DNA from: Candidatus Frackibacter sp. WG13
GTDB taxonomy: Bacteria > Bacillota > Halanaerobiia > Halobacteroidales > Acetohalobiaceae
DNA: 64,000 nucleotides
Reading direction: 5' to 3'
Assembly (NCBI RefSeq): GCF_900114655.1
Contig: NZ_FOTT01000007.1
Location: 40,224-104,223 of the forward strand
A program made the translations under genes and the position numbers. A model generated the notes under the pieces. The model saw only the letters and a list, made by a program, of their open reading frames with translations. It made no database searches and had not been told where the DNA came from. This document shows positions 55,731 through 63,280 of this stretch, in pieces (within the stretch, counting starts at the first letter, position 1; the number at the start of each line of letters is the position of its first letter).

Positions 55731-56101
55731 ACATTATTAATTTCATTCTTTCTTGCATTCTCCTCTGCCTTTTCAATCATCTCTGGTGTCATATCTATTC
55801 CAATCACTTTGCCCTCTGCCCCTACTTTATTTGCTGCTAAAAAAGCATCAAAACCTGCCCCTGAACCAAGGTCTAATACAACTTCCTTCGCCTCAAGATT
55901 GGATAAAGCAATAGGATTTCCACAGCCTAAACCTAAATTAGATTCATCGGGTATAATCTTTAATTCTTCTTGAGAATAACCTAATGCTTTAGCAAACTCA
56001 TTACTATTTGATCCACAGGTACCACAAGTACAATTTTCTTCGCCTTGAGCTACCTTACTATAAGCTTCCTTAACAATTTTTTGAACCATTTTTTCATCCA
56101 T
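55694..56101 (-). pseudogene. arsM: Arsenite methyltransferase ArsM, C-terminally truncated
   Basis: The N-terminal half of ArsM: CTCGTCGSNSNEFAKALGYS, SNLGLGCGNPIALSNL, SAM motif VVLDLGSGAGFDAFLAA and GIDMTPEMIEKAEENA. The frame ends after GQIEDLP at about residue 135, while family members exceed 230 residues. The downstream sequence is ArsR-coding in another frame. The ATG at 56101 behind GGAGGGG is preferred to the upstream start at 56176. Likely inactive. Confidence 0.82.
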
Positions 56102-56175
56102 TTTACCCCTCCTGACTAATCTTATTATACTCATAAAAATGTGCACCCTTTCATATTCAATTTCTATAACTTTCA

Positions 56176-56221
56176 TTAGACATCCTTCTTAGCAAAAATA
56201 ACAAGATTTGTTGCTGTTGTT
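56176..56221 (-). pseudogene. C-terminal tail of a lost methyltransferase-like gene
   Basis: Immediately after the ogt stop the minus strand encodes ETTATNLVIFAKKDV and a stop. This resembles the last residues of ArsM-type methyltransferases and the related tail at 56784-56879. It has no start and is a remnant. Confidence 0.45.
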
Positions 56222-56716
56222 TCAAATCAAGGAGCTTTTCTCATGTTCCAAAAGCCATTTCTTACGCCATACCCCAGCTCCATACCCTCCCATTTTACCA
56301 TTGCTTCCTACTACTCGATGACAAGGTATAATAATTGCTATATTATTTCTATTGTTAGCATTTCCTACTGCCCTACATGCATTTTTATTTCCTATGGCTA
56401 TTGCTATATCTTTATATGATAAAGTCTTTCCATATGGAATTTTGATCAGTTCATTCCAAACATCATTCTGAAATTCGGTTCCATTTATTCTTAGTGATAG
56501 ATCAAACTCTTTTCGTTCCCCTTTAAAATAATCATTTAACTGTTTTTTGGCTTCTATTAATATGGGTTCCGATTTTTCCTGATATCTTCTTTCTTCAATG
56601 AAATGTAAATTAATTATATCTCCTTGTGCAGACTGAATTTCCAACAGTCCAATCGAAGAATCGAAATATGCTACATTTTTTTCAATAGTTGCTTTATTCA
56701 TATATTTATCCTCCAT
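56222..56716 (-). CDS. ogt: Methylated-DNA-protein-cysteine methyltransferase
   Basis: A 164-residue suicide repair protein that removes alkyl groups from O6-alkylguanine. The active-site motif is IIPCHRVVGSNG, with GNANNRN and GYGAGVWRKKWLLEHE. It is complete and appears functional, although it is surrounded by decayed genes. The start may be the Met at residue 6. Confidence 0.94.
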   Translation of the reverse strand: MEDKYMNKATIEKNVAYFDSSIGLLEIQSAQGDIINLHFIEERRYQEKSEPILIEAKKQLNDYFKGERKEFDLSLRINGTEFQNDVWNELIKIPYGKTLSYKDIAIAIGNKNACRAVGNANNRNNIAIIIPCHRVVGSNGKMGGYGAGVWRKKWLLEHEKSSLI

Positions 56717-56783
56717 TACAATTAAAATTAATAATAAAGATAATTATCATCCTTTTAGCTACATAATAATGTTAATTTTCTTT

Positions 56784-56879
56784 CTAACAGTTCTTTTCAG
56801 CAAAGATAAAGACATCTGTTGTTACTGTTCCATCTTCTTCTGGATAATCTTGCTTATATAATTTGAATTCATCTGTATT
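56784..56879 (-). pseudogene. C-terminal methyltransferase-like remnant
   Basis: A short frame encodes NTDEFKLYKQDYPEEDGTVT and then TDVFIFAEKNC before a stop. It has no start and abuts the end of the cyclase fragment. It resembles the remnant at 56176-56221, suggesting two related genes lost their bodies. Confidence 0.4.
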
Positions 56880-57187
56880 ACTCTAAAATTTCCGCAAAAG
56901 CTCTAATTGATAAAGCCGCAACATTTTTAGCTTTCAAAGGAACTGCAAAAAGTCTAAAGTTTTCCCCATGTAATTCTTCTAACCCTGCTAAATTCTCTAC
57001 TATAAGAATTTCATTCTTAAGTAATAGAGTATGAGCAGCACGTTTCATGTTTCTTGAACTATCAATATTCAATATGTCTACCCCAACAAGTTTTACTCCT
57101 TCATTAATTAAATATTCTATTAATTCTTCTGATATATAAGGATATGAATAATATTTATCTTCACAAAAATGTTTATAATAACTCTTA
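56878..57187 (-). pseudogene. Cyclase-family (kynurenine formamidase-like) C-terminal fragment
   Basis: About 100 codons remain: YYSYPYISEELIEYLINEG, then VKLVGVDILNIDSS and HTLLLKNEILIVENLAGLEE with a RAFAEILE end. These match the C-terminal half of metal-dependent cyclase proteins (about 210 residues). A stop codon lies just upstream at about 57188 and no start is available. The N-terminal metal-binding half is missing. Confidence 0.72.
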
Positions 57188-57245
57188 TCTTAGATGCTTG
57201 AATTTGGGGACTGTATTTAACTACATTTGTTTAGTAGTTAGGTAT

Positions 57246-57532
57246 CTACGTAATAATTATACTAATAATACTTAAAAGTATTCCAGAAAACGCACTAAGG
57301 TATAACCTACGTATATAAATTCGGCCTTCTTTTATAGTTTGACTTCTTATAAGTTTGATTCCAAAGAATAATATTATGATATCTGTTAGAGAAATAATGA
57401 TTAGATAACTAATTCCAAATAACTCCCAAAAGAAAGGCAGAAAACTTAATACTATCTCAATAACAAATAATAAATTAGATGTCGCTAATCCTGTGTTATA
57501 TGATGTATCATCTATCGTTTTGACCTTGACTT
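57246..57532 (-). pseudogene. Membrane protein remnant (possibly UbiA-like prenyltransferase C-terminus)
   Basis: The minus strand encodes about 95 codons without a start: KVKTIDDTSYNTGLATSNLL, two or three hydrophobic segments, then SLTDIIILFFGIKLIRSQTI and a final helix. The pattern resembles the last helices of UbiA prenyltransferases. It begins at the end of the fic gene, which appears to have replaced its 5' part. Confidence 0.4.
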
Positions 57533-58618
57533 CTAACGTAATAAATCAAGTAAATTATAATAATAATATTTTCTATTTCTCATTTTATTATCAGAGTATA
57601 TAATCTGCTCTTCTTCCAAAATAGATAAATATCTTCTGCATGTAGAGTCAGGAATTCCTGCTAATGAACTAATCATTTTTACATTAAAAATAGGTCTTTG
57701 AAACATACTCTTAATAAGATCGACTACATTAGTACTATTAATTAAATCCATTGTCTTCTCTAAGTCTTTTTCATAAAGCTTATCAATTTCTTCAATATTG
57801 TTAATATTTTTTAATGCTTGTTTATTTATACTTTCCAAGAAAAACTTTATCCACTCATCCCAATTTTCTTTCTTTCTAGTTCCATTAAGTAATCTATAAT
57901 ATTTATACTTATCTTTTTCTAACGTTTCACTTATAAATAAATTAGGAAAATCAATCAAACTAACATCATATAAATACAGTGGAATCAAAATACGCCCTAT
58001 TCGACCATTCCCATCTAAAAATGGGTGAATAGTTTCAAATTGAGCATGGATAATTGCAATTCTAACCAAAGGATGTAAATCATCATTAGGTTCATTTATA
58101 TATTTTTCTAAATTAGACATACAATCATCTACTAACTGTGGTTCTGGTGGTACAAAGGTTGCTGTTTTCATTGTGCAACCTTCTGGACCTATAAAGTTTT
58201 GTATTGACCGATATTCACCTGGTGCTCTACTTTCACCTCTTACACCACCACTTAATAATATTTGATGAAGTTCTTTAAACATTCTTGTTGAAATAGGTAA
58301 TCTAGATAAAGCCCGCTTGCCATACTGCAAAGCTTCATAGTAATTTAATACTTCTTGAGCATCATCATTTTTTTCTTTTTTATCAATATCAAATTCTAAA
58401 ACTTCATCAAAAGTAATCTGTGTCCCCTCTATTTTAGTTGATTGAACTGCCTCTTGTAAACTCAGTGGAGTAATAAGAAAATCTTTATTTATTTTTGACT
58501 TTTTCAACATTACCTCATACTTCCCAACATTAGTATTAGCAGAAATCAACTCATCATAAAATTCTAAAGGATTTATGTAATCGTCTATTGGTAATTCAAC
58601 TGGCACAAATGGTTTCAT
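57533..58618 (-). CDS. Fic-domain protein (class II AMP transferase-like)
   Basis: A 361-residue protein with an N-terminal inhibitory helix (TKIEGTQ, about 65-71), the Fic catalytic motif HPFLDGNGRIGR (about 196-207) and a C-terminal winged helix. Fic proteins transfer AMP from ATP to protein hydroxyls, and the inhibitory Glu indicates self-restraint. It lies just before the cassette-like repeats, on the opposite strand to the toxin-antitoxin genes. Confidence 0.9.
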   Translation of the reverse strand: MKPFVPVELPIDDYINPLEFYDELISANTNVGKYEVMLKKSKINKDFLITPLSLQEAVQSTKIEGTQITFDEVLEFDIDKKEKNDDAQEVLNYYEALQYGKRALSRLPISTRMFKELHQILLSGGVRGESRAPGEYRSIQNFIGPEGCTMKTATFVPPEPQLVDDCMSNLEKYINEPNDDLHPLVRIAIIHAQFETIHPFLDGNGRIGRILIPLYLYDVSLIDFPNLFISETLEKDKYKYYRLLNGTRKKENWDEWIKFFLESINKQALKNINNIEEIDKLYEKDLEKTMDLINSTNVVDLIKSMFQRPIFNVKMISSLAGIPDSTCRRYLSILEEEQIIYSDNKMRNRKYYYYNLLDLLR

Positions 58619-58756
58619 ATTAAAATCATCTCCTCAATTTTATTTTCAACTTATATATATTATTATAATACATATTGTTATAATGGTCAATTATTTTCAA
58701 AAAATACATTATTGAAAATAAATTAAAGAGTAAAATAGTTTTAGATGCTATGTCAG

Positions 58757-58906
58757 ATAACGTCCCTGGTGTTTACGACGCTCAATAAAACTCGTCCAAT
58801 TTCAATTTAGCATAGCAATTACAATTATATACCAAACTAATCTTGCATAAGTCATTACCAAGATCACTATTATGCACTATATCTAGTGTCGTAAATGGCA
58901 TGTTAT
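58757..58906 (+). repeat. attC-like structured repeat, copy 1
   Basis: A 150-bp element starting ATAACGTCCCTGG and ending TGGCATGTTAT. Terminal arms pair: ATAAC / GTTAT, and TTTACGAC / GTCGTAAA further in. An internal hairpin ATCTTG / CAAGAT is changed to GTCTTA / TAAGAC in copy 2, so pairing is conserved by covariation. Orientation is the same as copy 2. The rest of 58619-59029 holds only this and the toxin-antitoxin promoter. Confidence 0.8.
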
Positions 58907-58981
58907 ATGACGTTTTGCTTTCTCTTTATTTTCAACTAAGTCAAGTAATCTCTAATTAATCCTTTTTAATTATTATTTTTG

Positions 58982-59011
58982 TTGCATATTATGTAATACA
59001 AATGTTATAAT
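58982..59011 (+). promoter_or_regulatory. Promoter of the AbrB-Doc toxin-antitoxin operon
   Basis: TTGCAT (58982-58987) and TATAAT (59006-59011) are separated by 18 bp, just before the ribosome site GAGGTGA. It lies between repeat copy 1 and the antitoxin start. Confidence 0.75.
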
Positions 59012-59029
59012 ATAATTGAGGTGATACTT

Positions 59030-59254
59030 ATGAAAACAATAAAACTAAGAAAAGTTGGAAATAGTTATGGCTTTACTATTCCCAAAGAACTCATGGAAAA
59101 ATACAACTTAAAAGAAGGGGAAGAACTTCATGTCATTGAACAAAATGAAGGATTTACTCTAACCCCTTATGATCCTGAATTTGAAGAATGGACTGAAAGT
59201 TTCAAAAGGACAAATAAAAAATATAAAAACACACTAAAGGCACTATCAGAATGA
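59030..59254 (+). CDS. AbrB/SpoVT-family antitoxin
   Basis: A 74-residue protein with an N-terminal swapped-hairpin DNA-binding domain (KLRKVGNSYGFTIPKELMEK) and an acidic C-terminal tail. The ATG at 59030 is chosen because GAGGTGA ends six bases before it; a GTG at 59021 lies inside that site. Its stop overlaps the Doc start by 4 bp, as in toxin-antitoxin pairs. Confidence 0.9.
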   Translation: MKTIKLRKVGNSYGFTIPKELMEKYNLKEGEELHVIEQNEGFTLTPYDPEFEEWTESFKRTNKKYKNTLKALSE

Positions 59255-59643
59255 AAAATATAAATTTCCTTCCTAAAGATGCAATTCTACATTTTCACGA
59301 ACAGCTCATTCAACTCTATGGCGGTAGTCTTGGAATAAGAGATGAACAACTGTTAGAATCAGCACTTGAACAACCTAAAACTACTTTTAATGATTCTTAT
59401 TTACATAATAATATTTTTAAAATGGCAGCAGCATATGGATTTCATTTATGCAAAAACCATCCATTTGTAGATGGTAACAAAAGAATAGCGCTTGTTGCTA
59501 TGGATGTATTCCTTCAAAAAAATGGTCACGAAATAACCGCTTCAGAAAAAGAGACATATAAAATAATAATTGCATTATCTTCTGGTGAACTTTCAAAAGA
59601 TGAACTGACAAATTGGTTAAAAAAGAATACTACTTCTTTATAA
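59251..59643 (+). CDS. doc: Doc-family toxin (Fic fold)
   Basis: A 130-residue Doc/death-on-curing protein with the motif HPFVDGNKR (about 70-78), as in Doc, which phosphorylates EF-Tu in the P1 system. The preceding antitoxin is AbrB-like rather than Phd. It is the toxin of the first gene cassette-like unit. Confidence 0.92.
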   Translation: MKNINFLPKDAILHFHEQLIQLYGGSLGIRDEQLLESALEQPKTTFNDSYLHNNIFKMAAAYGFHLCKNHPFVDGNKRIALVAMDVFLQKNGHEITASEKETYKIIIALSSGELSKDELTNWLKKNTTSL

Positions 59644-59676
59644 CTTCTTGGTAGTATATATCAAGAAGTTTTTTAT
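59642..59676 (+). terminator. Terminator after doc
   Basis: The stem AACTTCTTG / CAAGAAGTT (59642-59670) followed by TTTTATTTT. It overlaps the doc stop region. The rest of 59677-59895 shows nothing identifiable. Confidence 0.9.
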
Positions 59677-59936
59677 TTTAGTGATAAACTGCAAACTGAA
59701 ATATTCAAAATTCAAACTGACACAAGTGTTATTTTACTAATAAAATCAGGTAATTACAGTTTATAAGTAGAGAATTACATTTTTATCCTTTAAAAAGTCT
59801 ACTAACTAATAACCTAAATTTCAGCTACAAATCAAAAAGATAAAATATTTATAATTTAAAATTCAGATTAAAAGCTCTATCTTCTATAAGCAAAAGTCTG
59901 GTAGGTCGGGAACCTTTCGGTTCCTTTCCCCCATCA

Positions 59937-59970
59937 GAACCGTACTTGAGCCTTTCAACTCATACGGCTC
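59937..59970 (-). ncRNA. Group II intron 1 domain V
   Basis: A 34-nt hairpin starting GAGCCGTATGAG and ending CTCAAGTACGGTTC on the minus strand, with a GAAA-type apical loop. This is the most conserved part of group II introns and carries the catalytic AGC-type triad (here in GAGCCG). Confidence 0.88.
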
Positions 59971-60017
59971 AAGCTACCCAACACCAACCTCTGGATTGGC
60001 AGCAATAAATTAAATCG

Positions 60018-61482
60018 TTAATTTAGCTTAAGTCTTCTATTACGATAATAATCTTCATACTCCTGCAAATAAGGGTTAGCGGCAAACTTTATTAATCTAT
60101 GCCTTGTAATTTTCGTGTCACTTGCAAATATTAATCTTTCGTCTTCTGTTGCAAATATCCAACCACGAGTATTACTAGTTTGCCAATATCTATCTTTTAT
60201 CCACTGCTTTGCTCGTTTGGGATGTCTTCTTTTAGCCCAACTCCACAATGCTTGAAAAATATCCCGATCTAGTTTTTGATAACTTGCTTTAGAACAGGCA
60301 CTGCTGTGATAATTACACCACCCTCTAATTACTGGATTCAATATTTTAATCAATGTATCTTGATTTTCTGTGTTGTTCTTTTTGATTAATTCTCTGATTC
60401 TATTTATTATCGAGTGATAAGCTTCTTTGGCAGGTTTTATTAACAGTTTCCCACTGTATTTTCTAAAGTTCCAACCTAAGAAATTAAATCCCTGACTAAT
60501 ATGTGTTATTTGCGTTTTTCTTCTGGAGAGTTCTAGACCTCGTTCATTTAAGAAGTCCTCGATTAATTCTTTTATCTCTTCTAAAACTTCTTTGCTTCTT
60601 GCGGTAACTGTAATATCATCTGCATACCTTACTAGATTTACTTTATCATTGTTATGTCTTCTATTTATCGTTCCATTTGGGTTTGTCCAGTAATTTTTCT
60701 TTAGCAGTCTTACCATTCCATCTAGCGTCATATTAGCTAAAATTGGAGATATTATTCCCCCCTTGGGGAGTTCCTTCTTTGGTCGGGAATAGCTGTTGTT
60801 CCTGAATGTAGCCTGATTTCAGAAATTGGTTCAGTATTTTCTTTTCCATTGGAATATTTTCTTTTAACCATTTGTGGCTTATATTATCAAAACAGCCTTT
60901 TATATCAGCTTCTAATACCCACTGAGCTGACACTTTTCTGCCCAGTAGCTTAAAGAGATATTCTTTAGCATCATCACAACTTCTGTATTTCCTGAAGCCA
61001 AATGATATTCTGTCTGCTTTAGTTTCTGCTATAGGGTCTAAAGCAAGAGCATATAGAGCCTGCATTGCTCTATCGTACATTGTTGGTATCCCCAGCGGTC
61101 TTTTCATATCTGGGGTCTTATCTATATATATTCTTCTCAGCGGTTTTGCTCTGTATCTTTCATTGGTTAGTTTCAAGGCACTTTTGTATTTCGCAGCCGG
61201 AGTAGACCATATTTTACCGTCTACCCCCGGCGTTTTCTTTCCCTTATTTGTCGTTATTTTTCTTACTGCCAGTAATTTTGCGAAGTATGAATTTGTTAGT
61301 AAATATTGTAATTTCTTTGCTAAATTATCTTTACCTTTCTTTATTGCTTTGGCAATTCGCGATTGAAGTTTATTAACCTTCCTTTTTACTAATCCCCAGA
61401 TTATTGTTTCCCAGGTTCGACTAGCTTCTGTGTGGTCTATGGTCGTCCACTCATATTGAGTTATTTGGCTTGCCATATTCAT
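60018..61482 (-). pseudogene. ltrA: Group II intron reverse transcriptase/maturase, frameshifted
   Basis: Two frames cover one protein of about 488 residues. The first (60733-61482) has the N-terminal RT domain, KTPGVDG, PLGIPTMYDRAMQALYALAL and GTPQGG. The second (60018-60731) has the catalytic LVRYADDITV, a maturase thumb and a C-terminal WSWAKRRHP region. A run of six G (60757-60762) right after GTPQ shifts the frame; with five G it reads GTPQGGIISPILANMTLDG. The HNH endonuclease domain found in related intron proteins is absent. Confidence 0.9.
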
Positions 61483-62067
61483 AAAGTTTCAATCCTTTCC
61501 TGCCTTAGGTAACCTTCTCTGGAAGTCAGCCTCCTTTCAAAGTAGGGCAAATTTTGAACCCTTATTCATCTTTTTACAAGATGACCTTCGCTTTTTCCAG
61601 TCTCCCATGCCCTCTAGATATTGTGTCACGAAACATAATTGACCTACCTGTTTCCAGGAACCTATTGGGTTTTCCCAGTTCTGTAATCTAGCCAATTCAC
61701 ACCGCCTTAGGCTCTACCTTTACTCCGAAGATTTTAGTCTATTTGTCAAGCAATACGAAAACTTACTTAACCTAATCTCCTACCTTTTGGTTACAGTGTA
61801 TCAACCCCGTTTCACTGCTCACGTTTGACGAAGCTTTCAGTAATTCACATGTGTTAGCCTTTACGGTATATTTACTCTAGCAGGCACTCATTTTAGGGTT
61901 AGTAAGATATTCCACATTGTCTCTCCCGCTTAGCACAAATCCGTTACCAGAAATGCACCGGAAGATAGAGTCATTCCAAATAGAATGAATGGCTCAAAAG
62001 TCTCTCGACTTAAGCAGCCCAGAACACAGCTTATCCCTATTATTTCAACGGCTGGTCGCACTTTCAT

Positions 62068-62218
62068 ATAACGTTCCTGGTATTTACGACGCATCATCAA
62101 ATCTCATCCGACTTCAATTTATCACAGCACTTACAATTGTATAACCCGAACAGTCTTACGTAAGTTATTACTAAGACTGCTATTATACACAGACTTAGTG
62201 TCGTAAATGGCATGTTAT
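62068..62218 (+). repeat. attC-like structured repeat, copy 2
   Basis: A 151-bp element, roughly 75% identical to copy 1 by eye and in the same orientation, starting ATAACGTTCCTGG and ending TGGCATGTTAT. The internal hairpin is AGTCTTA / TAAGACT, with base-pair changes relative to copy 1. The left flank, TTTCATATAAC after intron removal, is complementary to the sequence that follows copy 1. Confidence 0.8.
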
Positions 62219-62233
62219 CTGAAGTAGCCGCCT
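62214..62233 (+). repeat. Start of the HEPN-MNT cassette, complementary to its 3' end
   Basis: GTTATCTGAAGTAGCCGCCT here is the reverse complement, with one mismatch over its last 16 bases, of AGGCGGCTATTTCAGA at 63161-63176. The pair bounds the HEPN-MNT genes. The equivalent pair for the AbrB-Doc unit is 58902-58920 with 59888-59895 plus 62062-62072. Confidence 0.7.
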
Positions 62234-62319
62234 CCCCCCACTTTTTCATTAAAAATTCAACACCTTCTTATCTAAAAATAGTCAATATTCTTCCATTGTT
62301 ACAAATATTGGAATCTTAG

Positions 62320-62348
62320 TTCACTTTAGCTAAAATTTATGTTATAAT
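62320..62348 (+). promoter_or_regulatory. Promoter of the HEPN-MNT operon
   Basis: TTCACT (62320-62325) and TATAAT (62343-62348) with 17-bp spacing, followed by AGGAGGG before the TTG start. Confidence 0.65.
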
Positions 62349-62400
62349 AAAATTAATAAAAAGTATTATGTCATAATCTCCTTACTAGGAGGGAATTCAA

Positions 62401-62790
62401 TTGACTAATCAAAAAAATTATTGGCTTCAAATTTCAGAATATGATTTAGAAACTGCAGAATCAATGTTAAATTCAAAGCGATATCTTTATGTCGGATTCA
62501 TGTGTCACCAAGCTATTGAAAAAATACTTAAAGGTATTTATACAGACAAATTTAATAAAGTTCCTCCAAAAATTCATAATCTAGCAAGATTATTAAAGTT
62601 AACAAATCTAGATGAAGATATACCAAAAGACCTTTTAGACATTTTAAATGAATTAAATCCTTTAAATATCATTACTAGGTATCCTGATCAAGAATTAGAA
62701 ATAATGAAAGAACTAGATTATGACTATTGTTCTACTTTACTTAAAAACACAAGGAGGTTATTCAAATGGCTAAAAATAAAGCTAAAATAA
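62401..62790 (+). CDS. HEPN-domain protein (toxin of a HEPN-MNT module)
   Basis: A 129-residue all-helical HEPN protein with CHQAIEKILKGIYTDK in the second helix. The start is TTG at 62401, seven bases after AGGAGGG. It overlaps the nucleotidyltransferase gene by 25 bp. In HEPN-MNT modules the HEPN protein is an RNase-type toxin, and the partner neutralises it by AMPylation. The exact RX4-6H catalytic motif of HepT is not obvious, so activity is uncertain. Confidence 0.85.
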   Translation: MTNQKNYWLQISEYDLETAESMLNSKRYLYVGFMCHQAIEKILKGIYTDKFNKVPPKIHNLARLLKLTNLDEDIPKDLLDILNELNPLNIITRYPDQELEIMKELDYDYCSTLLKNTRRLFKWLKIKLK

Positions 62791-63104
62791 ATAAGAAAAT
62801 TGATGAATATATTGAAACTCTAGAGCAAAATGTCACCATAAATAAAGCAATCTTATATGGTTCATGGGCAAATGGTAATCCTCACGAATATAGTGATATT
62901 GATTTAGCCATTTTTTCACCTGACTTCGGAAAAAATAAACTTAAAGAATTACAATTACTTTCAAAAATCGCATGGGAAGTAGATTCATCAATTGAAGCTA
63001 TCCCATATTCATCTGATAAATTAAATACTTCTGATCCAACCACTTTTGTATATGAAATTCTTGAGACAGGAAAAACAGTTTATGATAGAACTTCTAAGCA
63101 TTAA
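62766..63104 (+). CDS. MNT-type minimal nucleotidyltransferase (antitoxin)
   Basis: A 112-residue protein with the polymerase-beta-like active site GSWANGNPHEYSDIDLAI. It follows an AAGGAGG site inside the HEPN gene and is co-translated with it. It is the antitoxin partner by family knowledge. Confidence 0.9.
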   Translation: MAKNKAKINKKIDEYIETLEQNVTINKAILYGSWANGNPHEYSDIDLAIFSPDFGKNKLKELQLLSKIAWEVDSSIEAIPYSSDKLNTSDPTTFVYEILETGKTVYDRTSKH

Positions 63105-63127
63105 TCTGCTGGGAAGTTCTTTTTTTG
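63087..63127 (+). terminator. Terminator after the HEPN-MNT operon
   Basis: The stem AGAACTTC / GAAGTTCT (63087-63120) followed by seven T. The left arm overlaps the last codons of the nucleotidyltransferase gene. Confidence 0.85.
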
Positions 63128-63160
63128 CTTTTATATTTCTGTTTATGTATTAAACCCACA

Positions 63161-63176
63161 AGGCGGCTATTTCAGA
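63161..63176 (+). repeat. End of the HEPN-MNT cassette next to intron 2
   Basis: AGGCGGCTATTTCAGA is complementary to the cassette start at 62218-62233. By analogy with copy 2 it should be followed by TAACGT..., the start of a third attC-like repeat, but group II intron 2 begins at the next base. Confidence 0.6.
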
Positions 63177-63215
63177 GTCACGGTAGGAATGTTAGTTACC
63201 CAACATCCCCCGCAC

Positions 63216-63249
63216 AGATCCCAGCGTGCGAGATTATCGCACTGGGCTC
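63216..63249 (-). ncRNA. Group II intron 2 domain V
   Basis: A 34-nt hairpin GAGCCCAGTGCG ... CGCACGCTGGGATCT on the minus strand, followed by a domain VI hairpin GGATGTTGGGTAACTAACATTCC. This form is typical of bacterial group II introns. Confidence 0.85.
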
Positions 63250-63280
63250 TTCAGTAAATATTCGCTTCCGTAGTCAAGCA

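Larger units (their letters stand above)
59896..62061 (-). mobile_element. Group II intron 1, about 2.17 kb, TeI4-like lineage
   Basis: On the minus strand the intron begins GTGCGACC (62061) and ends GACCTACCAGAC (59896). Domain V lies at 59937-59970 and a domain VI hairpin precedes the 3' end. Its removal joins ...GTTATATGAAA and TTTTGCTT..., which restores a sequence matching the other cassette end (58902-58920), so both boundaries are supported independently. The RT gene is frameshifted. The 5' part, 61483-62061, is the structured domain I-III region without genes. Confidence 0.88.

Noticed and set aside
57180..57210. Possible earlier cassette junction (CTTATCTTAGATGC) upstream of the fic gene
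   Set aside because: Similarity to the complement of the copy 1 left flank is weak and gapped, and no 150-bp repeat accompanies it.
58757..62218. CRISPR array
   Set aside because: Only two long structured copies exist, 3 kb apart and separated by genes, with no short regular repeat-spacer pattern and no cas genes.
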